DNA of 64,000 bases, from positions 62,001 through 126,000 of the forward strand of contig WTGP01000034.1 of assembly GCA_011523505.1 (NCBI GenBank), written 5' to 3'. The notes under the pieces were generated by a model. The model was given only the letters and a program-made list of their open reading frames with translations. It was not told the DNA's origin and did not search any database. A program made the translations under genes and the position numbers. This document shows, in pieces, positions 40,190-48,759 of this stretch (its first letter is position 1; every line of letters begins with the position of its first letter). This stretch comes from Gammaproteobacteria bacterium. Lineage in GTDB: Bacteria > Pseudomonadota > Gammaproteobacteria > Steroidobacterales > Foliamicaceae.

Positions 40190-42871
40190 CTAGAAGGTCG
40201 TGCGGACACCGAAGAAGTAGCGGCGTCCGAAGTTGAAATAGTCGCGGATTCTTTCCGGTATTCCAAGGTAGCTCTGCACATCCTCCCCGGTGATGTTCTT
40301 CGCCTCGAAGGACACCTGCCAGTTTTCGAAGAGGTCGTAGGCGATACGTCCGTCCAGTTGTCCGTAGCCTTCGACATACCGCGGCAGCCCTCCGTTCCCG
40401 TTGGTGCGCTGCAGGAAGTCGTCGCGGTAGTTGTAGGCGAGCCGGGCGCTGATGCGATTGGCTTCGTAGAACCCGATCAGGTTGTAGGAACTCTCGGAAA
40501 TACGCTCCAGACCGACGCGATCCCCCGTGAACGAGTTGGTATTTTCCGTGTCGTCATCGATCAGGGTAAGGTTGGCGACAACGCCGAATCCATTGTCCCA
40601 GGCCTGCTGGAAGCCCAGTTCAAGCCCCCGGAGCTTTCCGCCCGAACCGTTTATCGGCCCGACGATATCGAATTCCTCGGGAAATCCCGGCACCATGGCT
40701 TTTTCACCTGTCAGGCCGGAACTGAAGAACGATTCGATGTCCATATGGAACACCGTGGCGGAGACCCCGCTGTTGTCGCCGAAGTAGTATTCCAGCGCCA
40801 GGTTGATATTGGTGGAGCGGAACGGATCAAGGAATGCGTTGCCTCCCCTGACCGTAAGCTGGCTTGGATTGACCGTTCCGCGAGGCGCAAGTTCATCCGC
40901 CTCCGCGCGGAACAGGGTCTTCGACGCGCCGAATCGGACAATCAGGTCGTCCCGGACCTCCCAGCGCACGTTCAGGCTGGGCAGGACGTCGCTATAGGAA
41001 TTCTCCAGGTGGATCTGGGGAAGCAGATAGCCCTGCCCGGTAAAGGCATCGCGCACCGTCGCCGCGGGATCGGGCGTCACGCCTTCCGCGTCGGCGATAA
41101 TTTCGGTCTCCACCCAGCGAACACCGACGTTGCCGGACAAGGGTCCGTTGGAGAAATTCATCTGCACATACAACGCCGTCGTTGATTCTCCGATCAGCGC
41201 GGTGTCCGGCGCGTTGGGCAGGAAATCATGCTGGGGCGGCAGGAACTCGCGATTGAGAACGTCCTTGTTCGGGAAAATGAGGTTACCGACCTGCTGTCCC
41301 GGCATCTGGTCACCGTAGTCGCTGACGCCGAGGTGGGCGGCGGTCGTGTGAACCGCGCTGTTCGGATCGGTGAAATGCTGGTCCAGCGGGGTGAGCGAGA
41401 AATTGATGAAATTGCTGCGCGCCCTGGCGCCGAAGACTCCGGCAAAGTACTCGGCGTCCGCGTAACGAATGCCCGCTTCCACGTCATCGATAAAGTCGTT
41501 GTCGTCGAATTCGAAGGAGGCGCTGAACCGGTATTGCATGTCGTCCTGCTCGTTGGAGGTCTTCGATCGGCGCACGCGCCACGCCTGCCAGCCGTCGGTT
41601 GAAGTGGGATTGGCTACGAAATCGCCCAGCGGCATGGAAGACGGCACCCCGGACGCAAGGTCGGTGCCGATCACCAGACCGCGGTGGCGGATTCCGGTAT
41701 GGTCGAAATCTCCGCCCGATTCGGATTCGGAATACCCCAGGTCGCCTTCGAAAGTCCAGGGACCCGAGGTCCATGTGCCGTTCAGGCCGCCCATCATCAC
41801 GTGCGCGTCGGTGGAGAGGAAGAGGTTGAATATGTTCATGAAGCTGGTGCCCGGAACAATACTCGCCCCGATAATGGTTCCGCTGGAGGTGGTCTGGACC
41901 GTCGAGGCGTCCAGTGTCCGGCCACCGCCGAGGCGGGTCAGTCCGACCATGGACACCTGCGTTGAAACTTCCTTGCGACTGTTGTAGAGCAGGTCGCCCT
42001 TCAATTCAAAGTTGTCGTTAGGCCGCCACTGAACTGCTGCGGTGGCGCCCGTCCTTTCCGAGGGCACCACCCAGAGTTCATATCGGGATGCCCGCGGGCG
42101 CCAGAATTGCTGGCCTCCGGAACAGCGTGCGTTGTAGGTGGCGTCCACGCAGTCGAACCCGTCCGTGGTGAAGCCGTCCTGCCGGTTGTCGCGTTCCTCG
42201 TAGTGTGCGGTCAGCATGATGCCCATGGTTCCGTCCGCTGAGGTATTGCTGATCGATCCCGTAATCCTGGGCAGGTTCTCGTCAAGCAGGTCGGCATAGA
42301 CCAGTTGAGCGCTCGCCGCGGCGCGAAATCCACCGCCGTTGTCGAAGGGCATGGCGGTTGTCACGTCGACATGACCGCTCAGCGAGCCGTCGATATCGCT
42401 GGCGGCCGAAGACTTGACGACACTCAGGGAGGAGACGAATTCGGAGGGCAGATTGCGAAAGTCCACGCCGCGCTCGCCGAAGCCGGTAGCAAGGACTGCC
42501 CGACCGTTGACAAACGTCCGGCTGGTGTCCGGTCCCAGACCGCGGATACTGATGAAACTGCCTTCACCGAAAGCGCGGCCGCTTCGATCGATCTGCACGC
42601 CGGTCACCCGCTGCAGTGATTCAGCCACGTTTTCGTCCGGGAACTTGCCGATGTCTTCCGCGGAAATGCTGTCGATGACCTGGTCTGCGTTTCGCTTTGC
42701 CTCGAGCGACCGCTGCAGTGATCCGCGGATGCCGGTCACGACGATCTCCTCGATGGCGTCGTCGTCGGAATCGGACTGGGCGGCTGCGGCGCCCGCGCCG
42801 AATGCGAGTCCGGCTGCAGTGGCAATCACCAATAAAGATTGCCATTTATTCGCAAAAAATGGTGTGCTCAT
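40190..42871 (-). CDS. TonB-dependent receptor, carbohydrate-type
   Basis: An 893-residue receptor from the ATG at 42871; the frame is open upstream, but a signal peptide (QSLLVIATAAGLAFGAGAAA) begins here. The N-terminus EEIVVTGIRGSLQRSLEAK followed by ADQVIDSISAEDIGKFPDEN and VAESLQRVTGVQIDR is diagnostic for the sugar-linked receptor class known from Caulobacter and Xanthomonas. The barrel ends in FNFGRRYFFGVRTTF. Likely role: outer-membrane uptake of an oligosaccharide released in this locus. It is divergent from the ABC permease genes. Confidence 0.96.
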   Translation of the reverse strand: MSTPFFANKWQSLLVIATAAGLAFGAGAAAAQSDSDDDAIEEIVVTGIRGSLQRSLEAKRNADQVIDSISAEDIGKFPDENVAESLQRVTGVQIDRSGRAFGEGSFISIRGLGPDTSRTFVNGRAVLATGFGERGVDFRNLPSEFVSSLSVVKSSAASDIDGSLSGHVDVTTAMPFDNGGGFRAAASAQLVYADLLDENLPRITGSISNTSADGTMGIMLTAHYEERDNRQDGFTTDGFDCVDATYNARCSGGQQFWRPRASRYELWVVPSERTGATAAVQWRPNDNFELKGDLLYNSRKEVSTQVSMVGLTRLGGGRTLDASTVQTTSSGTIIGASIVPGTSFMNIFNLFLSTDAHVMMGGLNGTWTSGPWTFEGDLGYSESESGGDFDHTGIRHRGLVIGTDLASGVPSSMPLGDFVANPTSTDGWQAWRVRRSKTSNEQDDMQYRFSASFEFDDNDFIDDVEAGIRYADAEYFAGVFGARARSNFINFSLTPLDQHFTDPNSAVHTTAAHLGVSDYGDQMPGQQVGNLIFPNKDVLNREFLPPQHDFLPNAPDTALIGESTTALYVQMNFSNGPLSGNVGVRWVETEIIADAEGVTPDPAATVRDAFTGQGYLLPQIHLENSYSDVLPSLNVRWEVRDDLIVRFGASKTLFRAEADELAPRGTVNPSQLTVRGGNAFLDPFRSTNINLALEYYFGDNSGVSATVFHMDIESFFSSGLTGEKAMVPGFPEEFDIVGPINGSGGKLRGLELGFQQAWDNGFGVVANLTLIDDDTENTNSFTGDRVGLERISESSYNLIGFYEANRISARLAYNYRDDFLQRTNGNGGLPRYVEGYGQLDGRIAYDLFENWQVSFEAKNITGEDVQSYLGIPERIRDYFNFGRRYFFGVRTTF

Positions 42872-43188
42872 GGTTGTCTGAACTCCCTGAAAATCGCCTC
42901 TCCGGCTTGCTGTCAGCCGGCCCCGAGCGGAGTCCGCGGCAGATTCATCCTGATCGTCCCCGTATCCGCGATACCCTCTTATATCAGGAATCCAAACTTT
43001 TTGCAATAGTATCGATTTACTAGAATTATCACGGTCCGCGACGAGCCGCTCTATTCCAAGAAAGATGTTCGATTGCAGTAGTATTCAAACACGGGCGGGA
43101 TTTTCCCTTTCCCGGCGCGAAAGCGGTTCTGAAGTCTGGGAATCTTGTCTTCAAGCGCAGGAGACACTACCGTCTTGATGCAATTCAA
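42872..43188. other. 317-bp divergent control region, TonB receptor / ABC permeases
   Basis: The only gap above 300 bp. It has a divergent promoter pair at 42978-43029 and no credible gene. The GGGAG ribosome site of the receptor lies 11 bases before its ATG. The permease ATG at 43189 has no strong Shine-Dalgarno sequence. Confidence 0.6.
42978..43029. promoter_or_regulatory. Back-to-back promoters sharing one -35 box, with a dyad in one spacer
   Basis: The self-complementary hexamer TTGCAA (43001-43006) can serve as -35 on both strands. Leftward, 17 bp on, is TATAAG (42983-42978). Rightward, 17 bp on, is AATTAT (43024-43029). The rightward spacer holds the dyad TAGTA-N6-TACTA (43007-43022), a likely repressor site that would also overlap the shared -35. 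Confidence 0.6.
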
Positions 43189-44088
43189 ATGAAAACAACA
43201 GTTACAGGCCCGTTCGCGCCGGGGATTCCGCAGCGGTCGACCGCCGCGCTGGTCACGCTGTTTCTTTGCCCCGGCCTGCTCATCTACACCGTTTTCATGG
43301 TCTGGCCCGTGGCGCAGGCCGCGATGTTCAGTTTCTTTGACTGGAACGGATTCGGCTGGCCCACCGATTTCACTGGATTTCGCAATTTCGTCAGCGTTCT
43401 GAACGACCCCCTGTTCTGGAAGGCCTTCGGCAACAATCTCTACCTGATTGTCTTCATGATGGCCACGGTGGTGCCCGTCGCGCTCGGGCTGTCGGTGGTG
43501 ATCGCCCGCAGGATCCCGTTCGCGATCACGTTCCGGCTGATTTTCTTCCTGCCGTACGTGCTCGCCGACCTGACCGCCGGTCTGATCTGGCGCTACCTGC
43601 TCGACGGAGACTACGGAATGCTTTCGGAAATCAGCCTGTTCGGACTGGACGAAGCCTATGTGCTGGCCAATCCGCAACTGGCGCTTACGGCGGTGGCGGT
43701 GGTGATGGTTTGGAAGAGTTTCGGCTTCCACCTCATCCTGTTCGTGGCCGGACTGCAGCAGATCGACCATTCGCTCTATGAGGCCGCCGAGATCGACGGC
43801 GCGGGCCCGTTCCAGAAGCTGACGAGAATCACCATCCCGTTGCTGGCCCCCACCATCGCGCTTTCCGGGTTCTTCGTGGTGATCAGTTCCATCCAGGCCT
43901 TCGACATGATCATGGCCATGACCACAGGCGGGCCCTCCCGGTCCACCTCAACCATGGTGCACTACCTGTACGCCGACGGCATCGCGAGCATGCGGATCGG
44001 ATTCGGCTCCGCCATCGGCGTGGTCATCTTCTTCATCACCCTGGCGTTCTCTGCGACCTACCGGAAGTTGAGCGGCCGATATGCCTGA
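43189..44088 (+). CDS. Sugar ABC transporter permease (MalF/UgpA type)
   Basis: A 299-residue inner-membrane protein with six predicted helices. The first helix is LVTLFLCPGLLIYTVFMVW. The EAA loop is visible as YEAAEIDGAGPFQKLTRITIPLLAP, which contacts the ATPase. It pairs with the next gene (8-bp overlap). The cognate ATPase is probably at 49566 and the binding protein at 53412. Confidence 0.93.
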   Translation: MKTTVTGPFAPGIPQRSTAALVTLFLCPGLLIYTVFMVWPVAQAAMFSFFDWNGFGWPTDFTGFRNFVSVLNDPLFWKAFGNNLYLIVFMMATVVPVALGLSVVIARRIPFAITFRLIFFLPYVLADLTAGLIWRYLLDGDYGMLSEISLFGLDEAYVLANPQLALTAVAVVMVWKSFGFHLILFVAGLQQIDHSLYEAAEIDGAGPFQKLTRITIPLLAPTIALSGFFVVISSIQAFDMIMAMTTGGPSRSTSTMVHYLYADGIASMRIGFGSAIGVVIFFITLAFSATYRKLSGRYA

Positions 44089-44965
44089 AGGGAATCCGAT
44101 TACCGTCCGGGATTCCGCAGCGGCAGGGCGCGCACCGGGCCGGCGCGTCGATGTGGGCCGCGTGCTGGTCTATGCGGTGCTCTCCGTGTTCGCGCTGGTC
44201 GTGCTGGTGCCGCTGGTGGCGACCGTGCTCGGAGGCTTCAAGACGCTGGGGGACTTAAGGGTCAATCCGCTGGGCCTGCCCAGCACCTGGGTCTGGAGCA
44301 ATTACGGAGACATCCTGCTGAGCGCGGATTACTGGGTCATGCTCAGGAATTCGCTGGTAGTGGCCTTCCTTGCGGTCGTGTTCACGATCCTGGTCGCGTC
44401 CATGGCCGCGTTCGCGTTTTCGCAACTGCGCTTCTTCGGCTCGAAGTTCCTGCTCGGGTACGTGGTCATGGGCCTGATGTTTCCCACCGCAACGGCCATT
44501 CTTCCGCTCTTCATCCTCATTCGCGACCTGGGGCTCATGGACAGCCATATCGGTCTGGTGCTGCCCAAGGTTGCCGGCGGCATTTCGGTGGCCATGGTCC
44601 TGTTCGCCAATTACTTCAGAAACCTGCCCGGGGAGCTGTTCGACGCGGCCTTCGTGGACGGTTGCGGCTACTTCCGGTTCTACTGGGAGATCGTATTGCC
44701 GCTGTCGGGGCCGATCATCGCAACCGTTGCGATCATAAACTTCGTGGCAAGCTGGAACACCTACTTTTTGCCGATGGTCCTTCTGAGCACTCCCGAACTC
44801 TTTACATGGCCGCTGGGCCTGATGGACTATACCGATGAGCGGGGATCGGACTGGCAGATGATCTGCGCCTTCGTGACGCTCACCATGCTGCCGATGATCG
44901 TTGTGTTCCTGGCCGCGCAGCGGCACGTCATCTCGGGCCTCACCTCAGGCGCCGTGAAATCGTGA
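44081..44965 (+). CDS. Sugar ABC transporter permease (MalG/UgpE type)
   Basis: A 294-residue inner-membrane protein. A first helix (VLVYAVLSVFALVVLVPL) follows a 25-residue polar N-terminus. The EAA loop reads LFDAAFVDGCGYFRFYWEIVLPLSGP. It forms a heterodimer with the preceding permease. The 8-bp overlap indicates coupled translation. Confidence 0.93.
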   Translation: MPEGNPITVRDSAAAGRAPGRRVDVGRVLVYAVLSVFALVVLVPLVATVLGGFKTLGDLRVNPLGLPSTWVWSNYGDILLSADYWVMLRNSLVVAFLAVVFTILVASMAAFAFSQLRFFGSKFLLGYVVMGLMFPTATAILPLFILIRDLGLMDSHIGLVLPKVAGGISVAMVLFANYFRNLPGELFDAAFVDGCGYFRFYWEIVLPLSGPIIATVAIINFVASWNTYFLPMVLLSTPELFTWPLGLMDYTDERGSDWQMICAFVTLTMLPMIVVFLAAQRHVISGLTSGAVKS

Positions 44966-45098
44966 GGCGTTCGGTGCAACTGATCGTCTCAACCGTGGGC
45001 GGCCGTCCTGCTTGACAGGAGTCGGCCATACTCTTAAGTTGCTGCAAGTGAACAGATATACTGTAAAAGTCGGCGCTGTAAGGAGCAGTTTCTGACGC

Positions 45099-45878
45099 AT
45101 GGCGGGCCAATACTCCACGGATCTTTTCAGGCTCGATGACCGGGTGGCGCTGGTGACCGGCGCAGCCAGCGGCATGGGCCTGCGCGCCGCCTACGGGCTT
45201 GCCGACGCCGGCGCCCACGTCGTGGCCGCGGACGTGAATTCCGGCGGCCTGGACGAGGCCGTGGCCGCAATGCGGGCCGAGGGTTACCGCGTGACCGGCG
45301 CAGTGGCCGACATTTCGGACCAGGAGCAGGTTGCTCAGATGGCGGAAACAGCCGAAAGCGTGTCCGGCCATGTGGATGTGCTCGTCAATTGCGCCGGTAT
45401 AGGCGCACGCGGCGTGGCCAGGGACTATCCGCTGGAACTGTGGCGGAAGGTCATACACATCAATACGCGCGGCAGCTTTCTGTGCGCCAGGGCGGTGGCG
45501 CCCGGGATGATTGCGCGGAGAAAGGGTTCGATCATCAATATCGCTTCCTGCGCCGCTGCCGTCGGATGGCCGGGCAGCGTGGGTTACCAGGTCAGCAAGG
45601 CGGGACTGGGTCAGATGTCCCGCAGCCTGGGGGTCGAGTGGGCGCCGTACAACGTGCGGGTCAATTCGATTGCACCCGGATCCGTGGATACGCCGCAAAA
45701 CCAGCAGGAAGAAGCGCGGGAGCCGGAGTATTTCGCGGAACGCCTGCGGCGAGTGCCGATGGGCCGCAGGGCGCAGCCGGAGGAGGTCGTGGGCGCGATA
45801 CTCTTTCTTGCCTCGGACGCCAGCAGCATGGTGACGGGCAACCTGATCGCGACGGATGGCGGCTACATCGCCAGTTGA
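45099..45878 (+). CDS. SDR-family oxidoreductase (first of a tandem pair)
   Basis: A 259-residue NAD(P)-dependent dehydrogenase. Cofactor motif TGAASGMG, NCAGIGARG, and catalytic Ser (NIAS) with Tyr-x-x-x-Lys in GYQVSKAG; ends near TDGGYIAS. It is of equal length and clearly paralogous to the next gene. Given fucosidase and mutarotase in the locus, an L-fucose/L-rhamnose or deoxy-sugar-acid dehydrogenase is possible but not shown. A TACTGTA half-site lies at 45059-45065 upstream. Confidence 0.92.
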   Translation: MAGQYSTDLFRLDDRVALVTGAASGMGLRAAYGLADAGAHVVAADVNSGGLDEAVAAMRAEGYRVTGAVADISDQEQVAQMAETAESVSGHVDVLVNCAGIGARGVARDYPLELWRKVIHINTRGSFLCARAVAPGMIARRKGSIINIASCAAAVGWPGSVGYQVSKAGLGQMSRSLGVEWAPYNVRVNSIAPGSVDTPQNQQEEAREPEYFAERLRRVPMGRRAQPEEVVGAILFLASDASSMVTGNLIATDGGYIAS

Positions 45879-45911
45879 GGGAGTCGTGGCGAAAGTGCAG
45901 GGGAAAGAGGC

Positions 45912-46691
45912 ATGAACGGCAGGTACAGGACGCTTTTCGACTTTGGCGGCAAGACGGTCATCGTGACCGGCGCAGCGAGCGGGCTGGGCAGGGAAATTTC
46001 GCGGGCCCTGGCGGACTTCGGCGCCGATGTGGTCATCGCGGACAAGAACGCCCCCGGCCTGCGCAAGGTTGCGGCGGAACTCGAGCCCGCGGCCGCCAGC
46101 GTTCTGCCCTGTCCCACGGACGTGTCCGTTCCCGAGCAGGTGGATGCCCTGGTGAGCGCCGCGCTGGGCGTGTCGGGGCGCATCGACGCGCTGATTCACT
46201 GCGCGGGTATAGGCGGACGGTCGCCCGCCGTGAGCTATCCGATGGAGCTTTGGGACGAGGTGATCAGCGTGAACGCCGGCGGAACCTTTCTCTGCACCCA
46301 GGCGGTTGGACGGGTGATGCTGGAGCAGGAAAACGGCGGCGCCATCGTCAATCTTTCATCGATCGGGGGTATGGTGGGCAAGCCGGGTAGCGTCGGCTAC
46401 CAGGTGAGCAAGGCCATGGAAATTCAGATCGCCAAGAGCCTGGGCGTGGAGTGGGGGCCGCACGGCGTGCGGGTCAATTCCATCGCGCCCGGGCTGTTCA
46501 TGACGGAGACCATTCGGGCCGAGACCGAGAAGGAGCCGGACGTGAACGCGGACTTCATGAAGATGCTGCCCCGGGGACGCGCGGGCGAATTGCACGAGAT
46601 CGTGGGCGCGGCGCTGTTTCTCGCTTCGGATGCGGGAAGCTACGTGACTGGAGCGGTGATTCCAGTGGACGGCGGAGCGCTTGCGTGGTAG
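45912..46691 (+). CDS. SDR-family oxidoreductase (second of a tandem pair)
   Basis: A 259-residue dehydrogenase. TGAASGLG cofactor motif, HCAGIGGRS, catalytic Ser in NLSSIGG, Tyr and Lys in GYQVSKAM, and PVDGGALAW at the end. Shared stretches with the preceding SDR (PGSVGYQVSKA, RVNSIAPG) show a tandem duplication followed by divergence, typical of two consecutive oxidation steps. It starts 33 bp after its paralogue. Confidence 0.92.
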   Translation: MNGRYRTLFDFGGKTVIVTGAASGLGREISRALADFGADVVIADKNAPGLRKVAAELEPAAASVLPCPTDVSVPEQVDALVSAALGVSGRIDALIHCAGIGGRSPAVSYPMELWDEVISVNAGGTFLCTQAVGRVMLEQENGGAIVNLSSIGGMVGKPGSVGYQVSKAMEIQIAKSLGVEWGPHGVRVNSIAPGLFMTETIRAETEKEPDVNADFMKMLPRGRAGELHEIVGAALFLASDAGSYVTGAVIPVDGGALAW

Positions 46692-46698
46692 GAACAGG

Positions 46699-47730
46699 AT
46701 GACAGCGATCCTGCTGGGTTGGCAGAAGGCCGCGGAGCAGCTGGAGTGGATCCGCACGCTGGCTCCGTCCGGCTGCGAATTCCTGGTGCCCGAACATTCG
46801 CCGGACCAGGGCGACTATGACGCGGACCCGGCGGAACTGGTCCGCCTGGGCCGCGAGGCTGAAATCATCGTCGGCTGGAACTTCCCCCGCCAGGTCTTCG
46901 TCGAATCCCGCAAGCTGAAGCTGGTTTCGTCCGCCCATACCGGTTACGACCGCTACGATCTGGCGCTGTTTCTCGAGCGCGGAGTGATGCTCGCCAACGC
47001 CGGCGGCGTCAATTCCGTGGCGGTGGCCGAGCACGCCTTGGCGCTGCTGCTGGCGCTCGCCAAACGAATCGCGGAGCACGACCGGTCGGTGCGGCGCGTC
47101 GACTGGGTCGATCTGACGCCGGAAACGGCCAGCGTCCAGCTTGCCGGGAAGGTCGCCGCGATCGTCGGTTTGGGGCGTATCGGGACACTTATTGCCGCAA
47201 GGTGCCGCGCCTTCGGGATGAAGACCGTCGGCGTCAGGCGCGATGTTTCCCGGCAGGTGGACGCCGTGGACGAACTCGTGGGCGCCGACAGGCTCAATTC
47301 CGTACTGGAAGCGGCCGATGCCGTAATCCTGGCTCTGCCCCTCACTCCCCGGACCCGCGGGTTGATGGGGCATGAGCAGTTTGCGGTCCTGAAGCCCGGC
47401 GCCCTGCTGGTGAACGTGGGCCGCGGCATGGTGGTCAACGAGTCGGCGGTCCACCAGGCCCTGACCCGGGGCGACCTGGGCGGTTTTGCCGCCGACGTGT
47501 GGTGGGACTATGCCGACGCATCTCCCGCGGGCTATCACTACAACGTTCCTTCGCGGCTGGCGGTGCACCGGCTGCCGCGCGTGGTGGGCACCCCCGACAT
47601 GGCCTCGAACGTGCTGGGAATGCGCGAGCGCATGATTGAATTCGCCATGGAAAACGTGCGCGAATTTCTTGCCGGAAAGACGCCCGCGCGCACGGTGGAC
47701 CTGCGGAATGCCATCGGGCCGGGCGCCTGA
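46699..47730 (+). CDS. D-2-hydroxyacid dehydrogenase-like protein lacking the catalytic His
   Basis: A 343-residue protein. The ATG at 46699 is preferred to TTG 46681, which overlaps the SDR. NAD motif VGLGRIG, substrate Arg in NVGRGMVVNES. The usual TPHxA with the catalytic His reads GTPDMAS here, and the usual DVFxxEP Glu region reads DVWWDYADASP. So the NAD fold is kept while the acid/base pair is changed. It may have a different reaction or a regulatory role. Confidence 0.87.
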   Translation: MTAILLGWQKAAEQLEWIRTLAPSGCEFLVPEHSPDQGDYDADPAELVRLGREAEIIVGWNFPRQVFVESRKLKLVSSAHTGYDRYDLALFLERGVMLANAGGVNSVAVAEHALALLLALAKRIAEHDRSVRRVDWVDLTPETASVQLAGKVAAIVGLGRIGTLIAARCRAFGMKTVGVRRDVSRQVDAVDELVGADRLNSVLEAADAVILALPLTPRTRGLMGHEQFAVLKPGALLVNVGRGMVVNESAVHQALTRGDLGGFAADVWWDYADASPAGYHYNVPSRLAVHRLPRVVGTPDMASNVLGMRERMIEFAMENVREFLAGKTPARTVDLRNAIGPGA

Positions 47731-47733
47731 AAT

Positions 47734-48741
47734 ATGGGGGACCGGGCGTTGACGGGGGCCGTCGGTCACGCATCGGTCGATCCCGCGTTCTTCCGCAGAG
47801 TCGTCGGCAGTTTCGCCACGGGCGTCACGATTGTCACGACCCTGGATTCGCAAGGGTGTCTGCACGGCCTGACGGCCAACAGCTTCACCTCGGTATCGCT
47901 GGCGCCGCCGCTGGTGCTGGTTTGTGTTGAGCGCCGGTCGAGAAGCCTGGCCGCGCTCAGGCAAAGCGAGGTGTTTGCCGTGAATATCGCCAGCGAAGCG
48001 CAAAGGGATCTCTCGATACGCTTCGCGACCAACGCCGCGGACAAGTTCGATGGCGTTCAGACCAAACACGCGGCCACGGGCGCGCCCATCTTCGGCGATT
48101 CGGTCGCATGGCTGGATTGCAGGCTGAGCGACATCGTGGCCGCCGGTGATCATGACGTGGTGATCGGCAAGGTGGTGGATATGGCCGAGGGCTCCGCGTT
48201 GCCGCTGGGCTATTTCCGCGGCGGTTTCTTCAATGTTTCGGACGAGCAGAGCGCGTCCCAGACGCGCGGGCAGACCGTATTCAGCGTGATCGTGGACCAC
48301 GGCGGCCGCGTTCTGCTGTGCCGTGCCGGGGAGGGCGGCAAGTGGTCGTTTCCCGAGGCGCCTGGCGATGCGGGCGGGCTGCCCCTCGGGGGCCTGCGCG
48401 AACGGCTGGCCGAAGCAGGCGCCCCCACGACCATCAGTTTCCTGTATTCCGTTGACGAAATACGGCACCGGGAATGCACGCTGCTGTTGTACCGCGGCGA
48501 GCTGTCGGCAAAGCCGGACCTGGCGGACCGGGAAAACTGGAGGTTTTTCGACGCTGGCGCGACGCCGTGGGAGGACCTGCTGGACTACCAGACCCGAATG
48601 ACGCTGAAACGATATTTCCAGGAGCGCTCGCAGGGCCGGTTCGGCCTTTTCGCCGAGACCGGAGAGGGGGGCCATATCGCGCCCATCGTCGACAACCTGC
48701 GTTCGTACTCGAAGGAGGACGCGGAACGTCAGTTGGGCTGA
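47734..48741 (+). CDS. Flavin reductase-like domain fused to a degenerate Nudix-like domain
   Basis: A 335-residue protein. Residues 15-170 match the HpaC/flavin-reductase group (FFRRVVGSFATGVTIVTT, LTANSFTSVSLAPPLV, LPLGYFRGGFF). From about 180 a Nudix-like fold follows (VFSVIVDHGGRVLLCRAG, KWSFPEAPGD), but the Nudix box is degenerate: LRERLAEAG lacks one Glu of the REUxEE core and the earlier conserved Glu. The N-domain would supply reduced flavin or bind FMN. The C-domain may bind a nucleotide. It follows the dehydrogenase after 3 bp. Confidence 0.83.
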   Translation: MGDRALTGAVGHASVDPAFFRRVVGSFATGVTIVTTLDSQGCLHGLTANSFTSVSLAPPLVLVCVERRSRSLAALRQSEVFAVNIASEAQRDLSIRFATNAADKFDGVQTKHAATGAPIFGDSVAWLDCRLSDIVAAGDHDVVIGKVVDMAEGSALPLGYFRGGFFNVSDEQSASQTRGQTVFSVIVDHGGRVLLCRAGEGGKWSFPEAPGDAGGLPLGGLRERLAEAGAPTTISFLYSVDEIRHRECTLLLYRGELSAKPDLADRENWRFFDAGATPWEDLLDYQTRMTLKRYFQERSQGRFGLFAETGEGGHIAPIVDNLRSYSKEDAERQLG

Positions 48742-48759
48742 CGCAGGAACCCCAGGGCG

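Noticed and set aside
45059..45073. Third copy of the TACTAnnnTACAGTA motif upstream of the first SDR
   Set aside because: Only the TACTGTA half matches; the other half-site (GTCGG against TAGTA) does not, so it is noted only as a half-site.
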